From an uncultured Hyphomicrobiales bacterium (lineage in GTDB: Bacteria; Pseudomonadota; Alphaproteobacteria; Rhizobiales; Xanthobacteraceae), in the NCBI GenBank assembly GCA_903878085.1, contig CAIRGJ010000012.1:1-64000 (forward strand): a stretch of DNA of 64,000 nucleotides, written 5' to 3'. This document shows positions 7,849 to 16,311 of this stretch, piece by piece. Within the stretch, counting starts at the first letter, position 1, and the number at the start of each line of letters is the position of its first letter. Position numbers and translations under genes: made by a program. A model generated the notes under the pieces. That model was not told where the DNA came from. It worked only from the letters and a program-made list of their open reading frames with translations, and searched no databases.

Positions 7849-9246
7849 TCACCGAAGCAGTGTGATCCGGGCGCGAAGTCCGCCAGTTGGCCGGTTGCTG
7901 AGAACGATCTCGCCGTGGTGGGCTTGCATGATTGACTGAGCGATTGCTAGCCCAAGTCCAACGCCGCCAGTCTCCCTGCTTCGTGATTCCTCAAGGCGAT
8001 AGAAGGGATCGAATACTCGTGACAACTCTTGTTGGGGAATTCCCGGGCCTTCATCATCGACTATGATGTTGATTGCTTTGGGCGTCGTTTCGATGGCTAC
8101 GCTTGCTACCTTGCCGTACTTAATCGCATTATCGATGAGATTACGGATCGCGCGTTTCAAGGCATCAGGGCGGCAGTCGTACACAACAGGTTCGACCGGC
8201 AGCATTATTACCGGCATGCCGGCATCGGCTATGTCATCGACGATGCTTTGGACAAGCGCCGAGATGTCGGTGGGACGCCGCAGCTCGGTCTTGGCTTCGT
8301 CACGGGCGAATTGCAGAGTTTCGCCGATCATCGAGTCCATTTCGGCGATGCTGGCCAGCATTCTGTCCCGCTCTTGGGCATTTTCAACGTTTTCGGCGCG
8401 CAGGCGTAGCAGCGTCAAAGGCGTACGGAGGTCATGGGAGATCGCCGCCAGCATGCGTGTCCGGTTATCGACCAGGCTACGCAGCCGGGCCTGCATGGTG
8501 TTGAACGCGCGCGCAGCTTGACGCGTCTCGATCGTGCCGGTTTCCGGCATTGGCGGTGCGTTCAAGTCATTGCCAAGCCGTTCGGCCGCTACCGACACCT
8601 CGGCAAGTGGCGCCGTCACGCGGCGCACGGCCCAAAACGATACGGCGAAAATAACGACGGCCATAATCCCCATCGACAACAAGAACTGACGTGAAAATGT
8701 CGAGCCACTCTCGGGCAGGGCTGTCGCAATGGAAAGCCATTGGCCATCGGCCAGCGGTATCGCGACCCGCAAATCACGGAAGCCTGCAAATCCTCCGAAG
8801 CCGCCGAAGCCATGCATCATCGGGCCGCGTCCCATCATCGGACCCACCCCGCCGAATACCGGACTGTCTGGCACCGTTGCCGATACACGCGGTTGCTGTC
8901 CTGGTCCGAGGTTTAGCTGATCGATGAGAAATTCTTTAATCGCCCGCGCAACCGCCGCCTCATCGTCATTCGGGGCTGTCGACGGGGGGATGGCAGAGAG
9001 CGAGACGCGAAAGGCCTGATCGCTGAGACCGGCAACTATTCGCTCGCGACCTTCGCGCGGAGTGTCCTGCACAAGCTTCGCGAGATTGGTAATTCGCTGC
9101 GCCGCAGCTAGTCCGCCGGCTGCGCGTACTGCCTGCTCGCGGTCCATTGTGTAGATCCATGATCCGACAAGCACCGAAACGGCCAAACCGGCGACCAATA
9201 CGAGCAGAGTCTGGCCAAATAGGCTTTTGGGAAAGAGCCAATTCAT
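7849..9246 (-). CDS. Sensor histidine kinase with Met-rich periplasmic loop
   Basis: A 465-residue kinase of the EnvZ/CusS type. Membrane segments lie at about 11-32 and 187-207 around a 150-residue periplasmic domain, followed by HAMP (208-262), the phosphoacceptor box AISHDLRTP with His271, and the ATP-binding N (NLIDNAIKYG), G1 (DEGPGIP) and G2 (GGVGLGLAI) boxes. The periplasmic domain contains GPMMGRGPMMHGFGGFGGF (135-153), a methionine/histidine/glycine stretch suited to binding Cu(I) or Ag(I). ATG 9246 overlaps the stop of the response-regulator gene (ATGA), which decides the start. The adjacent exported protein carries the same MMGRG motif, so the pair may sense copper. Confidence 0.9.
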   Translation of the reverse strand: MNWLFPKSLFGQTLLVLVAGLAVSVLVGSWIYTMDREQAVRAAGGLAAAQRITNLAKLVQDTPREGRERIVAGLSDQAFRVSLSAIPPSTAPNDDEAAVARAIKEFLIDQLNLGPGQQPRVSATVPDSPVFGGVGPMMGRGPMMHGFGGFGGFAGFRDLRVAIPLADGQWLSIATALPESGSTFSRQFLLSMGIMAVVIFAVSFWAVRRVTAPLAEVSVAAERLGNDLNAPPMPETGTIETRQAARAFNTMQARLRSLVDNRTRMLAAISHDLRTPLTLLRLRAENVENAQERDRMLASIAEMDSMIGETLQFARDEAKTELRRPTDISALVQSIVDDIADAGMPVIMLPVEPVVYDCRPDALKRAIRNLIDNAIKYGKVASVAIETTPKAINIIVDDEGPGIPQQELSRVFDPFYRLEESRSRETGGVGLGLAIAQSIMQAHHGEIVLSNRPTGGLRARITLLR

Positions 9247-9965
9247 TTTCGGCTCACCGTCGGCGTGAATATGTAGCCACCGCCCCATACGGTCTTAATG
9301 AGTTGCGGGTCGGCGGGATCGCGCTCAAGCTTTTTGCGAAGGCGGCTCACCTGCGTGTCGATGCTGCGGTCAAGGCCTGCTGCGGAGCGGCCACGCGCTA
9401 GATCGAGCAGTTGGTCGCGATTGAGCACACGCTGCGGCCGCTCGACTAACGCAATGAGAAGGTCGTATTCGCCGGTGCTCAGCGGCACCGTGACGCCGTC
9501 ATCGCGCAGCAGCGCGCGTGTACCGGTGTCCAAGCCCCAGCGCTCGAAATGGTAGCTGTTAGGTCTTTGCTCCGAGCCTTCCTTCGATATTCTTTCCTGG
9601 CTGCGGCGCAGGACGGCCTTGATCCGCGCCACGAGTTCGCGGCTTCCAAACGGCTTTGCGAGGTAATCGTCGGCGCCCATCTCTAGGCCGATGACGCGGT
9701 CTATCTCCTCGCCTTTTGCCGTGAGCATGATAATCGGAATGTTGGATTCCGCGCGAAGCGTCCGGCATAGCGATAGGCCGTCTTCGCCGGGGAGCATAAG
9801 GTCAAGCAAGATGAGGTCGATATGGCCATCCGCCAGGATCTTTTGCATGGCACGGCCATCCGCGGCCGTGCTGACCCGGAATCCCTCCTTGGTCAGGGCG
9901 CGCGACACCAGATCGCGGATCTCGCGATGATCGTCGACAATCAGGATGTGAGGTCCATTTTGCAT
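9243..9965 (-). CDS. OmpR-family response regulator
   Basis: A 240-residue regulator: a receiver domain with the acidic pair D11-D12, phosphoacceptor Asp55 (LILLDLMLPG) and Lys104 (DYLAKPF), then a winged-helix domain (about 140-235) ending in the usual GGGYIF motif. The start at 9965 (MQNGPHILIVDD) begins right at the first strand of the receiver domain; the purine-rich AGGG is unusually close to the ATG, so a start slightly upstream cannot be excluded. It is translationally coupled to the downstream kinase. The divergent promoter region towards the Met-rich protein has a perfect dyad at 10037-10051 that is a likely binding site. Confidence 0.92.
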   Translation of the reverse strand: MQNGPHILIVDDHREIRDLVSRALTKEGFRVSTAADGRAMQKILADGHIDLILLDLMLPGEDGLSLCRTLRAESNIPIIMLTAKGEEIDRVIGLEMGADDYLAKPFGSRELVARIKAVLRRSQERISKEGSEQRPNSYHFERWGLDTGTRALLRDDGVTVPLSTGEYDLLIALVERPQRVLNRDQLLDLARGRSAAGLDRSIDTQVSRLRKKLERDPADPQLIKTVWGGGYIFTPTVSRK

Positions 9966-10036
9966 CCCTGCAATATAGACCAACGTATCCGGCGCGTTTT
10001 GCGAAATATGTGTCGGATTGTGGCTGCTACTGCGTT

Positions 10037-10051
10037 TGACAAACTTTGTCA
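10037..10051. promoter_or_regulatory. Perfect inverted repeat, CusR-like box
   Basis: TGACAAA-C-TTTGTCA is a perfect 7-base dyad in the divergent region between the response regulator and the Met-rich protein gene. It resembles the E. coli CusR box (TGACAA-N2-TTGTCA, from memory), with a three-base rather than two-base centre. It also overlaps a TTGACA hexamer (10036-10041) that could act as a -35 element. Confidence 0.55.
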
Positions 10052-10144
10052 CAAAAAAACCTGTTCCTGAAAAACTTCGGTGAAATCCGACCTCTCCTAT
10101 GGGCACTAGCAACAGACCATGTTGCACAGGCATTGGAGATTAAG

Positions 10145-10813
10145 ATGAAAAAGAAGACCTTAGTTATTGGTGGTATCGCCGCCGCCACCTTGCTCGTTGG
10201 CGGATGGGCTTTGGCACAGTCGGCCGATCATGGGCCGGGCGGTATGCGCGGGATGGGAATGGGCATGCATGGCCAGATGGGTCAGGGCATGCGTGGCGAA
10301 ATGGGTTCGGGCATGCGCGGTCAAATGGGCCCCGGAATGATGGGGATGATGGGCGGCAACGCGACGGTGAGTGAGCGCAGCGATCTTCATGACCTATTCG
10401 CCAACCACGATCAGATCAAGCGAACCGTGACGAACCTTCCGGACGGCATTCGTACGGCTACCGAATCGGACGACCCCCAGGTTGCGGCCACGATCAAAAA
10501 GCACGTCGCCGAAATGGGAAAACGGGTCCAAGAAGGACGTGACCCGAGTCTGCCGATTGAAAGCTCGGCGCTGCACGCGATTTTCCGGGACAAAGACAAG
10601 ATCAGCACCACGTACGAGACGACCGAAAAGGGCGTTATCGTTGTCCAGAAGTCGGCCGACGTGGCCGCCGTCAAAGCCCTTCAGGATCACGCTGCGGAAG
10701 TAACCGATCTTGCCAATCGCGGAATGGTCGCCGCGCATGAGGCTATGATGAAGAACGGCGGCGGCATGATGGGGCGTGGCATGCGCGGAGCCATGAATGG
10801 TCCGCAAGTGTGA
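10145..10813 (+). CDS. Exported Met/Gly-rich protein, probable copper-binding
   Basis: A 222-residue protein with a Sec signal peptide (cleavage near WALA-Q, residue 24). Residues 34-69 hold 13 methionines in Met-Gly/Met-Arg-Gly repeats with one histidine (GMGMGMHGQMGQGMRG), and the C-terminus repeats the theme (GGGMMGRGMRGAMNG). Between them is a mostly alpha-helical domain of about 120 residues that I do not recognise, with HxxH-like spacing and a conserved-looking HDLFANHDQI start. Methionine-rich repeats bind Cu(I) in CopA/PcoA-type proteins. TGGAG precedes ATG 10145. It diverges from the two-component genes across the CusR-like box, suggesting co-control. The function is inferred. Confidence 0.7.
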   Translation: MKKKTLVIGGIAAATLLVGGWALAQSADHGPGGMRGMGMGMHGQMGQGMRGEMGSGMRGQMGPGMMGMMGGNATVSERSDLHDLFANHDQIKRTVTNLPDGIRTATESDDPQVAATIKKHVAEMGKRVQEGRDPSLPIESSALHAIFRDKDKISTTYETTEKGVIVVQKSADVAAVKALQDHAAEVTDLANRGMVAAHEAMMKNGGGMMGRGMRGAMNGPQV

Positions 10814-10900
10814 ATAAGCGCCCAAGAGCGCCCCCTCCACTGCCAGTTGGATCAACAGCTTAGCGTGCCGATCGGCGTCGGGCCCCCGCGCCGATTAACA
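10808..10900. repeat. 93-base dispersed repeat, copy A
   Basis: This segment matches 18636-18728 over its full 93 bases with ten mismatches and no gaps (about 89% identity). It begins at the stop codon of the Met-rich gene. Read on the minus strand, both copies keep an open frame of about 30 codons (PDADRHAKLL followed by EG-LLGAYSH), which suggests decayed coding DNA. Confidence 0.8.
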
Positions 10901-10977
10901 GCGCAGTGCCGCGAACAGTAGAAAAGCGCCATCAGACATCCCGAATGCGCTTTTATGACGTGATCCGGGCGCCGTAT

Positions 10978-13900
10978 TTAACCTACCGTCGAGTATCTTT
11001 GCTGGCTGATTGCTTGACGACCGACCAGTTCGGCGTAGTCCGCAATCGGCAGCGGCCGACCCGTCAGATAACCCTGCACCTCGTCGCAGCCTTCCTGCAG
11101 CAGAAACGCATGCTGGGCATTGCTCTCGACGCCTTCCGCCAGGACCGGCAGGTCAAGGCTTCGGCCGAGACTAATGACCGCACGGACGATCGCCATGGAG
11201 TGGCGGTTGTGTTCCAAGTCGCCAATAAAAGCGCGGTCGATCTTGATCTTGTCGAAGGCGAAAGAGTGCAAATACGACAAGGAGGAATATCCCGTTCCAA
11301 AGTCATCCAATGCGATCTGTACGCCGAGCGCCTTGAGCCGACGTAGGATCGATACCGCGTGCGAAAAGTCGTTAATCAACACGCCCTCGGTGATTTCGAG
11401 TTCGAGGCGAGCCGGAGCAAGGCCAGTTTCAAGCAGAATTGAATGAACGAGGCTTGGCAGGTCGCCATTGTGGAACTGGACCGGAGAGACATTGACGGCA
11501 ATGGTTAGCGGCTGCGGCCAGGATGCGGCTTCGCGGCAGGCCTTGCGAAGAACCCACTCACCCACCGAAATGATGAGACTGCTCTCCTCGGCAATGGGGA
11601 TGAACGTGCCCGGCGCCACCATGCCGCGCTTCGGACATTGCCAGCGGACCAGTGCTTCGAAGCCGACCGGCTCACCTGCCATTTTCAGCTGCGGCTGGTA
11701 GTGCAAGGTGAGTTCGCCGTGATCGATAGCCAATCGTAAATCATTCTGCAGCGCAAGACGCTCGCGCAGTCGCGTGTCCATTTCAGGCTCAAAAAATCGT
11801 ACCGACCCGCGCGCTTCGGCTTTTGCTCGATAGAGTGCGGCGTCGGCATTGTTCATCAGCGATTTTGCGTCGGTGCCGGAAGCAGGATAGACCGCAACCC
11901 CGATGCTCAAGCCCATGCGGAGCTGAAGACCTTCGATCTTGATATCGCCCGCGACGGCAGCGAGCAAACGGTCAGCCAGCGTCGATGCTGTCGCCGGTTG
12001 CGGGCCATCCGCCACGATGAGGCTGAATTCGTCGCCTCCGAGTCGCGCAAGGAATGCCTCTCCAGCAGTCACTTGCATGCGACACGCGACTTCAAGCAGC
12101 AACGCGTCGCCGACCGCATGTCCGAACAGGTCGTTGATTTCTTTGAAGCGGTCGAAATCGATGGACATAATGGCAAATTGTTCGTGGGCTATCGCGGCCT
12201 GATCGAGCGCGGAAGCGAGGCGCTCGTTAAAGGCTGCCCGATTGGGTAGGTCGGTCAGCGTGTCATGATGCGCCATATGCGCGATGCGTTGTTCCGAACG
12301 GCTTCGCTCTGTCACGTCTTCGAGAACAGTCAATATATGTTGCGGATTCCCACCGTTGTCACGAATGGCAAGCCGCTTTGCGGTGAGAAGGCGGGTGCCA
12401 TTATGAGGCGTATGGAGCGGATAGGTGTCAGTGATTAGCGGCCGATCAGACTGTAACGCCTCACTATCGTGCATGACGACAGAGTCGGCCTCCTCTTTCG
12501 GAAATAATTCGTGTACATTCCTTCCGATCATTTTGTCGCGGGGAATACCAAAACACTCCTCGGTGGCCCTGTTGACCAAAGTGTATCGATGTTCATGGAC
12601 ATCCTTCACAATAATCGGTGTCGGCATATTCTCGATGATCATATCGAGGAATGCTTGAGTGCTACGAAGCTCGTCTTCGGCTCTCTTGCGGTTAGTAACA
12701 TTGACACGGATGGCCATATAGGTGACGGGTTTGCCGTCCTGACCGAGTTGCGGAACGATGGTGGTATCGACCCAGTACTGCGAGCCGTCTTTTGCTTTGT
12801 TGCAGATCTCGCCGCGCCAGACTTGGCCGTTGGTGATCTGGCGGTACATGTCGCGAAAGAACGTCTCGGAATGAGTGCCGGAGTTCAATATGCGATGATT
12901 ATTGCCAAGCAGTTCTTCGCGGGCATAGCCGCTGATCTGACAGAAATTATCGTTGCCGTAGATGATTTTCCCCTTCACGTCGGTGATGGCGACGATGACC
13001 GCTTGATCGATCGCATATTGCTTTTCGATCAGATCCTGGTTCGCACGCGCCAGCGCCTCGTCAATGCGCTTGCGTTCGGTGACGTCCTGAATCGTACTGA
13101 ACTTCCCCGTAACGGTACCATTTTTGGCCCGGATGGGCACTGACCAGAATTCAACATAGATGATCCGGCCATCGTCCAAGATCGCACGCAGCGTCTTGCG
13201 AGGAACGTCGATGCCCGCCATGACATCGCGGCGATATTGTGCGAGAGCCGGCTGGTCGTCGGGGTGAATAAGTTCGAGAGCACTGTTCGGAGTCGGTGTG
13301 AAGGACGCGGGCGACTTGCCCATGATGCGGTAGACGCCCGCTGACCAAGTGTATTTTCCCGACTCTTGCTCGAATTCGGTGTGCCCTAAAAGCGCTATCG
13401 TCTCCGCATGCTCAAGGCTCTTATGATTTTTATCGATCAATGCCTCCGCTTGCTTGCGCTCGGTTACATCCTCGTGCGTGGCGACCCAGCCGCCGCCCAC
13501 CATTGGCTGATTCACTGCTAAAATAGTGCGGCCGTCGCCAGTCTTGATCTCTCGATTTTCCGGCTTCCCTTTGGCGATCACAGCCATGAGGTTGCCGACA
13601 TATTCCTCTGGGTTGCCGAAAAAGGTTCCGTTCGCAGCACGATGTTTGAGCAGGTCGAGAACCGTGCAGCCCGGCTTCGTCAATTCTGGCGGCAAATTGT
13701 AGATTTTCCGGTAGCGATCGTTGCAAACGACAAGCCGCGCCGCCGAATCGAACATAACCAGCCCTTGGGACATATTGCTAAAGGCGGCATTGAGTTGCAG
13801 TTTTTGCTCGTCAAACTCTTGTTGAAACTTCTTTTTGCCTCGCAACAGTTGCCGCACGATGATGAAAAGCATGGCGGCGATCAACAACGCCGCAAGGCCT

Positions 13901-14889
13901 CCCAGGCCGATCAGAACTATTACTTCCTTGTGCCAATTGTCGAGAGCGGCTGCGACGTCCACGCCGGCCGTTATAAAAAGCGGAAAATGCTCCAAGCGTT
14001 GAGCGGCCAGCAGGCGGTCCTTGCCGTCCATCTTGCCAACCAACCGAGTCGTTCTACGCTGGAGCGCGTCGATAGCGCCCTGAAAAACATGGCCGATGAT
14101 CGGCTCAATATGCGGATAGCGTACCAGCAGGGTGCCATCGTTACGGAAAAGGGAAATTGAGCCCCCCTCACCAAGCATAACGGACTCGAAAAAGTTTTCG
14201 AAATACTGCAGGTCTATTGTTCCCAGAACCACGCCCAGGAACTCGCCATTCGGCGCGGCAATCTTGCGGGCAAAAACTATTGTCGAGTTTCCGGTGCGAC
14301 GACCGCGTATCGGTTCGCTCACAAAGGAAGTTAACTGCGCATCCGATTTTAATGCTTTGAAATATGCCCAATCGGCCACATTGGTGGCTAGAATTGGCCA
14401 TTCGAGGGAGGCATTGATCAGCATTCCGTCGGAATTGATCAGAATGACGGAGCCAATATGAGATAACCCGCTGATTTTGTGCTTTAGCATCAGATGCACG
14501 TCCATACCGGACATCTTGCGCTCGAAGTTCTCACTCGAAACGTTGCCAAGCGGCTGCATTTCCTCAATAAGGCTATCTTGAACAGCATTAAGTTCTTCAA
14601 TCGCACGATCGGCGTGCTTGGCAAGCAACAACGCGGTGTTTGCCAGCCCGCGCTCACTGTCGGCCAACGCGCTATCGCGCAAATTGGAAATTGCTATCGC
14701 AGTGGCGATTACAATCGCTGCAATCAACGCGATACCGCTCACGATGAGCATAATTATCGGGCGAGAGCGCACTTTGCCTGCGGTGGCCAAATTGCCAATG
14801 ACGTGCGCGGGCTCCCCCAGGGGCGGTTCGCCCCGGTCGTGTTCAGATGCGTCAAGCTGCGCGGCTAAATCGTTCATGCTTAAGAGCAT
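10978..14889 (-). CDS. Membrane-bound GGDEF-EAL protein with dCache and four PAS domains
   Basis: A 1303-residue c-di-GMP turnover protein. A membrane segment (about 43-68) and a second one (about 322-349) enclose a 250-residue periplasmic sensor of dCache type. Four PAS-like modules follow (roughly 370-480, 500-615, 625-735, 745-870), each ended by a D-V-T-x-R-K-type linker. The GGDEF motif is intact at 951-955 (RLGGDEF) and EAL at 1078-1080 (FEALVRW), with DDFGTGYSS also intact, so both cyclase and phosphodiesterase activity are possible. The start at 14889 lacks a clear ribosome binding site; ATG 14877 is an alternative. The C-terminal half is closely similar to the protein at 50652-53474. 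Confidence 0.92.
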   Translation of the reverse strand: MLLSMNDLAAQLDASEHDRGEPPLGEPAHVIGNLATAGKVRSRPIIMLIVSGIALIAAIVIATAIAISNLRDSALADSERGLANTALLLAKHADRAIEELNAVQDSLIEEMQPLGNVSSENFERKMSGMDVHLMLKHKISGLSHIGSVILINSDGMLINASLEWPILATNVADWAYFKALKSDAQLTSFVSEPIRGRRTGNSTIVFARKIAAPNGEFLGVVLGTIDLQYFENFFESVMLGEGGSISLFRNDGTLLVRYPHIEPIIGHVFQGAIDALQRRTTRLVGKMDGKDRLLAAQRLEHFPLFITAGVDVAAALDNWHKEVIVLIGLGGLAALLIAAMLFIIVRQLLRGKKKFQQEFDEQKLQLNAAFSNMSQGLVMFDSAARLVVCNDRYRKIYNLPPELTKPGCTVLDLLKHRAANGTFFGNPEEYVGNLMAVIAKGKPENREIKTGDGRTILAVNQPMVGGGWVATHEDVTERKQAEALIDKNHKSLEHAETIALLGHTEFEQESGKYTWSAGVYRIMGKSPASFTPTPNSALELIHPDDQPALAQYRRDVMAGIDVPRKTLRAILDDGRIIYVEFWSVPIRAKNGTVTGKFSTIQDVTERKRIDEALARANQDLIEKQYAIDQAVIVAITDVKGKIIYGNDNFCQISGYAREELLGNNHRILNSGTHSETFFRDMYRQITNGQVWRGEICNKAKDGSQYWVDTTIVPQLGQDGKPVTYMAIRVNVTNRKRAEDELRSTQAFLDMIIENMPTPIIVKDVHEHRYTLVNRATEECFGIPRDKMIGRNVHELFPKEEADSVVMHDSEALQSDRPLITDTYPLHTPHNGTRLLTAKRLAIRDNGGNPQHILTVLEDVTERSRSEQRIAHMAHHDTLTDLPNRAAFNERLASALDQAAIAHEQFAIMSIDFDRFKEINDLFGHAVGDALLLEVACRMQVTAGEAFLARLGGDEFSLIVADGPQPATASTLADRLLAAVAGDIKIEGLQLRMGLSIGVAVYPASGTDAKSLMNNADAALYRAKAEARGSVRFFEPEMDTRLRERLALQNDLRLAIDHGELTLHYQPQLKMAGEPVGFEALVRWQCPKRGMVAPGTFIPIAEESSLIISVGEWVLRKACREAASWPQPLTIAVNVSPVQFHNGDLPSLVHSILLETGLAPARLELEITEGVLINDFSHAVSILRRLKALGVQIALDDFGTGYSSLSYLHSFAFDKIKIDRAFIGDLEHNRHSMAIVRAVISLGRSLDLPVLAEGVESNAQHAFLLQEGCDEVQGYLTGRPLPIADYAELVGRQAISQQRYSTVG

Positions 14890-15292
14890 GCAATATCGTG
14901 CAATGTAACCGAGTTAATGGCGAATAATCTCAAAATCTTAATCGGCGATAACCATACTATATTCCTAATAAAACTCTATTCTTAGATTACATTTCTCAGA
15001 TTGGGGTAATGCTGACGGCATCCAACTTGAAGGAGTGCTGACGGTCGCTGTTATTTTTGAAGCTTGCGCACCGCGTCGTTCAGCGCGCCGAATAGCGCAC
15101 AAAGGTAATCTGCATTAATTTGCTGAAGGAATCACCTAACGGTAGCGCAAATTCCGGCGTTCACATTTTGGAAACAACAATCACAATTTTCTGCGGCGGC
15201 GCCGCTGTGATGACCAAAAGTCAACTTCGCTGGCACAGGATATTTTTGGGGATGCGATCTAAGCGACAGGCGCAGTCAAGACGGGGACATTG
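14890..15292. other. Intergenic region, about 400 bases, AT-richer
   Basis: This stretch separates the divergent GGDEF-EAL gene and the solute-binding protein gene and must hold both promoters. I see no coding region. TGGCAC followed by ATTTTT at 15230-15246 superficially resembles a sigma-54 promoter but lacks the -12 GC. Confidence 0.5.
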
Positions 15293-16306
15293 ATGATCAA
15301 TCGTATTGTACGCACTACCGTGGCCGCGATCGCGCTGTTTCCGCTCGCATTCGCGGTGGGGGCCGAGCCAATCAAGCTCAAGCTGGCGTTTTATACGTCC
15401 GACCGGTCGAACCTCTATCAGGCGGCGATCAAGCCGTTCGTCGATGCCGTGAACGCCGAAGGGACAGGGCTAGTCGAGATCAAGGTCCATACCAGTGGCA
15501 CGCTTGGCAAGGGGCAGGTGGTACAATTGCAGTTGGTCGAGGACGGCACGGCGGACATCGCCTTCGTCATCCCGGGGCAAATGTCCGATCGGTTCCAGGA
15601 CACGGAGATCGTCGCGTTGCCGGGCCTCTTCCGCAATATGCGAGAGGCAACCCTCGTCTTCACCCGGCTGGTCGCCGCCGGTGCGTTGAAGGAGTATCGG
15701 GACTTCTTCGTTATCGGCGCGTTCGCCGTCGAGCCGGAGAGCATCCATACTCGCGCGCCGGTCGCCTCCCTCGACGACCTGCGCGGCATGCGGATTCGCG
15801 TCAACAATCCTACCTTGGCGTCGACGCTCGCCAAGCTGGGAATGTCGGGGGTCGTGATGCCGGCCAATCTGGCTCTTGAAGCCATCAGCAGCGGCAAGCT
15901 CGACGGCGCCGCGGTGCCGGTGTCGCCGTTGTTCGAGTTCGGCATCGGACGCATCGCCACCTATCACTATTTCATGCCGTTTAGCAGCGCTCCGCTTGTG
16001 GTCCTGATGAGCCGCAAGAAATTCGACGGCCTCCCCCCGCAGGCGCAGGACATCATCCGCAAGTACAGTGGCGAATGGGCGGCCGAGCGCTTCATCACAA
16101 CGTTCGAGGCCATCGAAAGGCCGTTGATGGAACAATTGAAGTCTGACCCCAAGCGCAAGGTCATCTTCCCGTCGCAGCCCGACAGGGACAGGGCCGCGGC
16201 GGCATTCCGAGCGGTCACCGAGGAGGCGACGAATGGAAACCCGCGCAATCGGGAGATCCTGAGCGCGGCCGAATCGGAGATCGCCAAACTACGTTCATCA
16301 AAGTAG
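15293..16306 (+). CDS. TRAP-type (DctP family) periplasmic solute-binding protein
   Basis: A 337-residue DctP/SiaP-like receptor. The signal peptide runs to about residue 24 (FAVGA-EP). The family features are clear: an N-terminal KLKLAFYTSD strand, the long connecting region with the substrate-ligand arginine in MRIRVNNPTL (RVxNP motif), and the helical VMPANLALEAISSGKLDGA segment. It should bind a carboxylate in the periplasm. ATG 15293 is preceded by GGGGA; TTG three bases earlier is possible. There is no DctQ/DctM membrane gene nearby. Instead a GGDEF-EAL gene starts five bases after the stop, so it may deliver its ligand signal to that protein. Confidence 0.92.
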   Translation: MINRIVRTTVAAIALFPLAFAVGAEPIKLKLAFYTSDRSNLYQAAIKPFVDAVNAEGTGLVEIKVHTSGTLGKGQVVQLQLVEDGTADIAFVIPGQMSDRFQDTEIVALPGLFRNMREATLVFTRLVAAGALKEYRDFFVIGAFAVEPESIHTRAPVASLDDLRGMRIRVNNPTLASTLAKLGMSGVVMPANLALEAISSGKLDGAAVPVSPLFEFGIGRIATYHYFMPFSSAPLVVLMSRKKFDGLPPQAQDIIRKYSGEWAAERFITTFEAIERPLMEQLKSDPKRKVIFPSQPDRDRAAAAFRAVTEEATNGNPRNREILSAAESEIAKLRSSK

Positions 16307-16311
16307 CGCCC

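Noticed and set aside
15230-15247. TGGCAC-N-ATTTTT as a sigma-54 promoter
   Set aside because: The -24 part fits but the -12 GC is missing, so the match is too weak.
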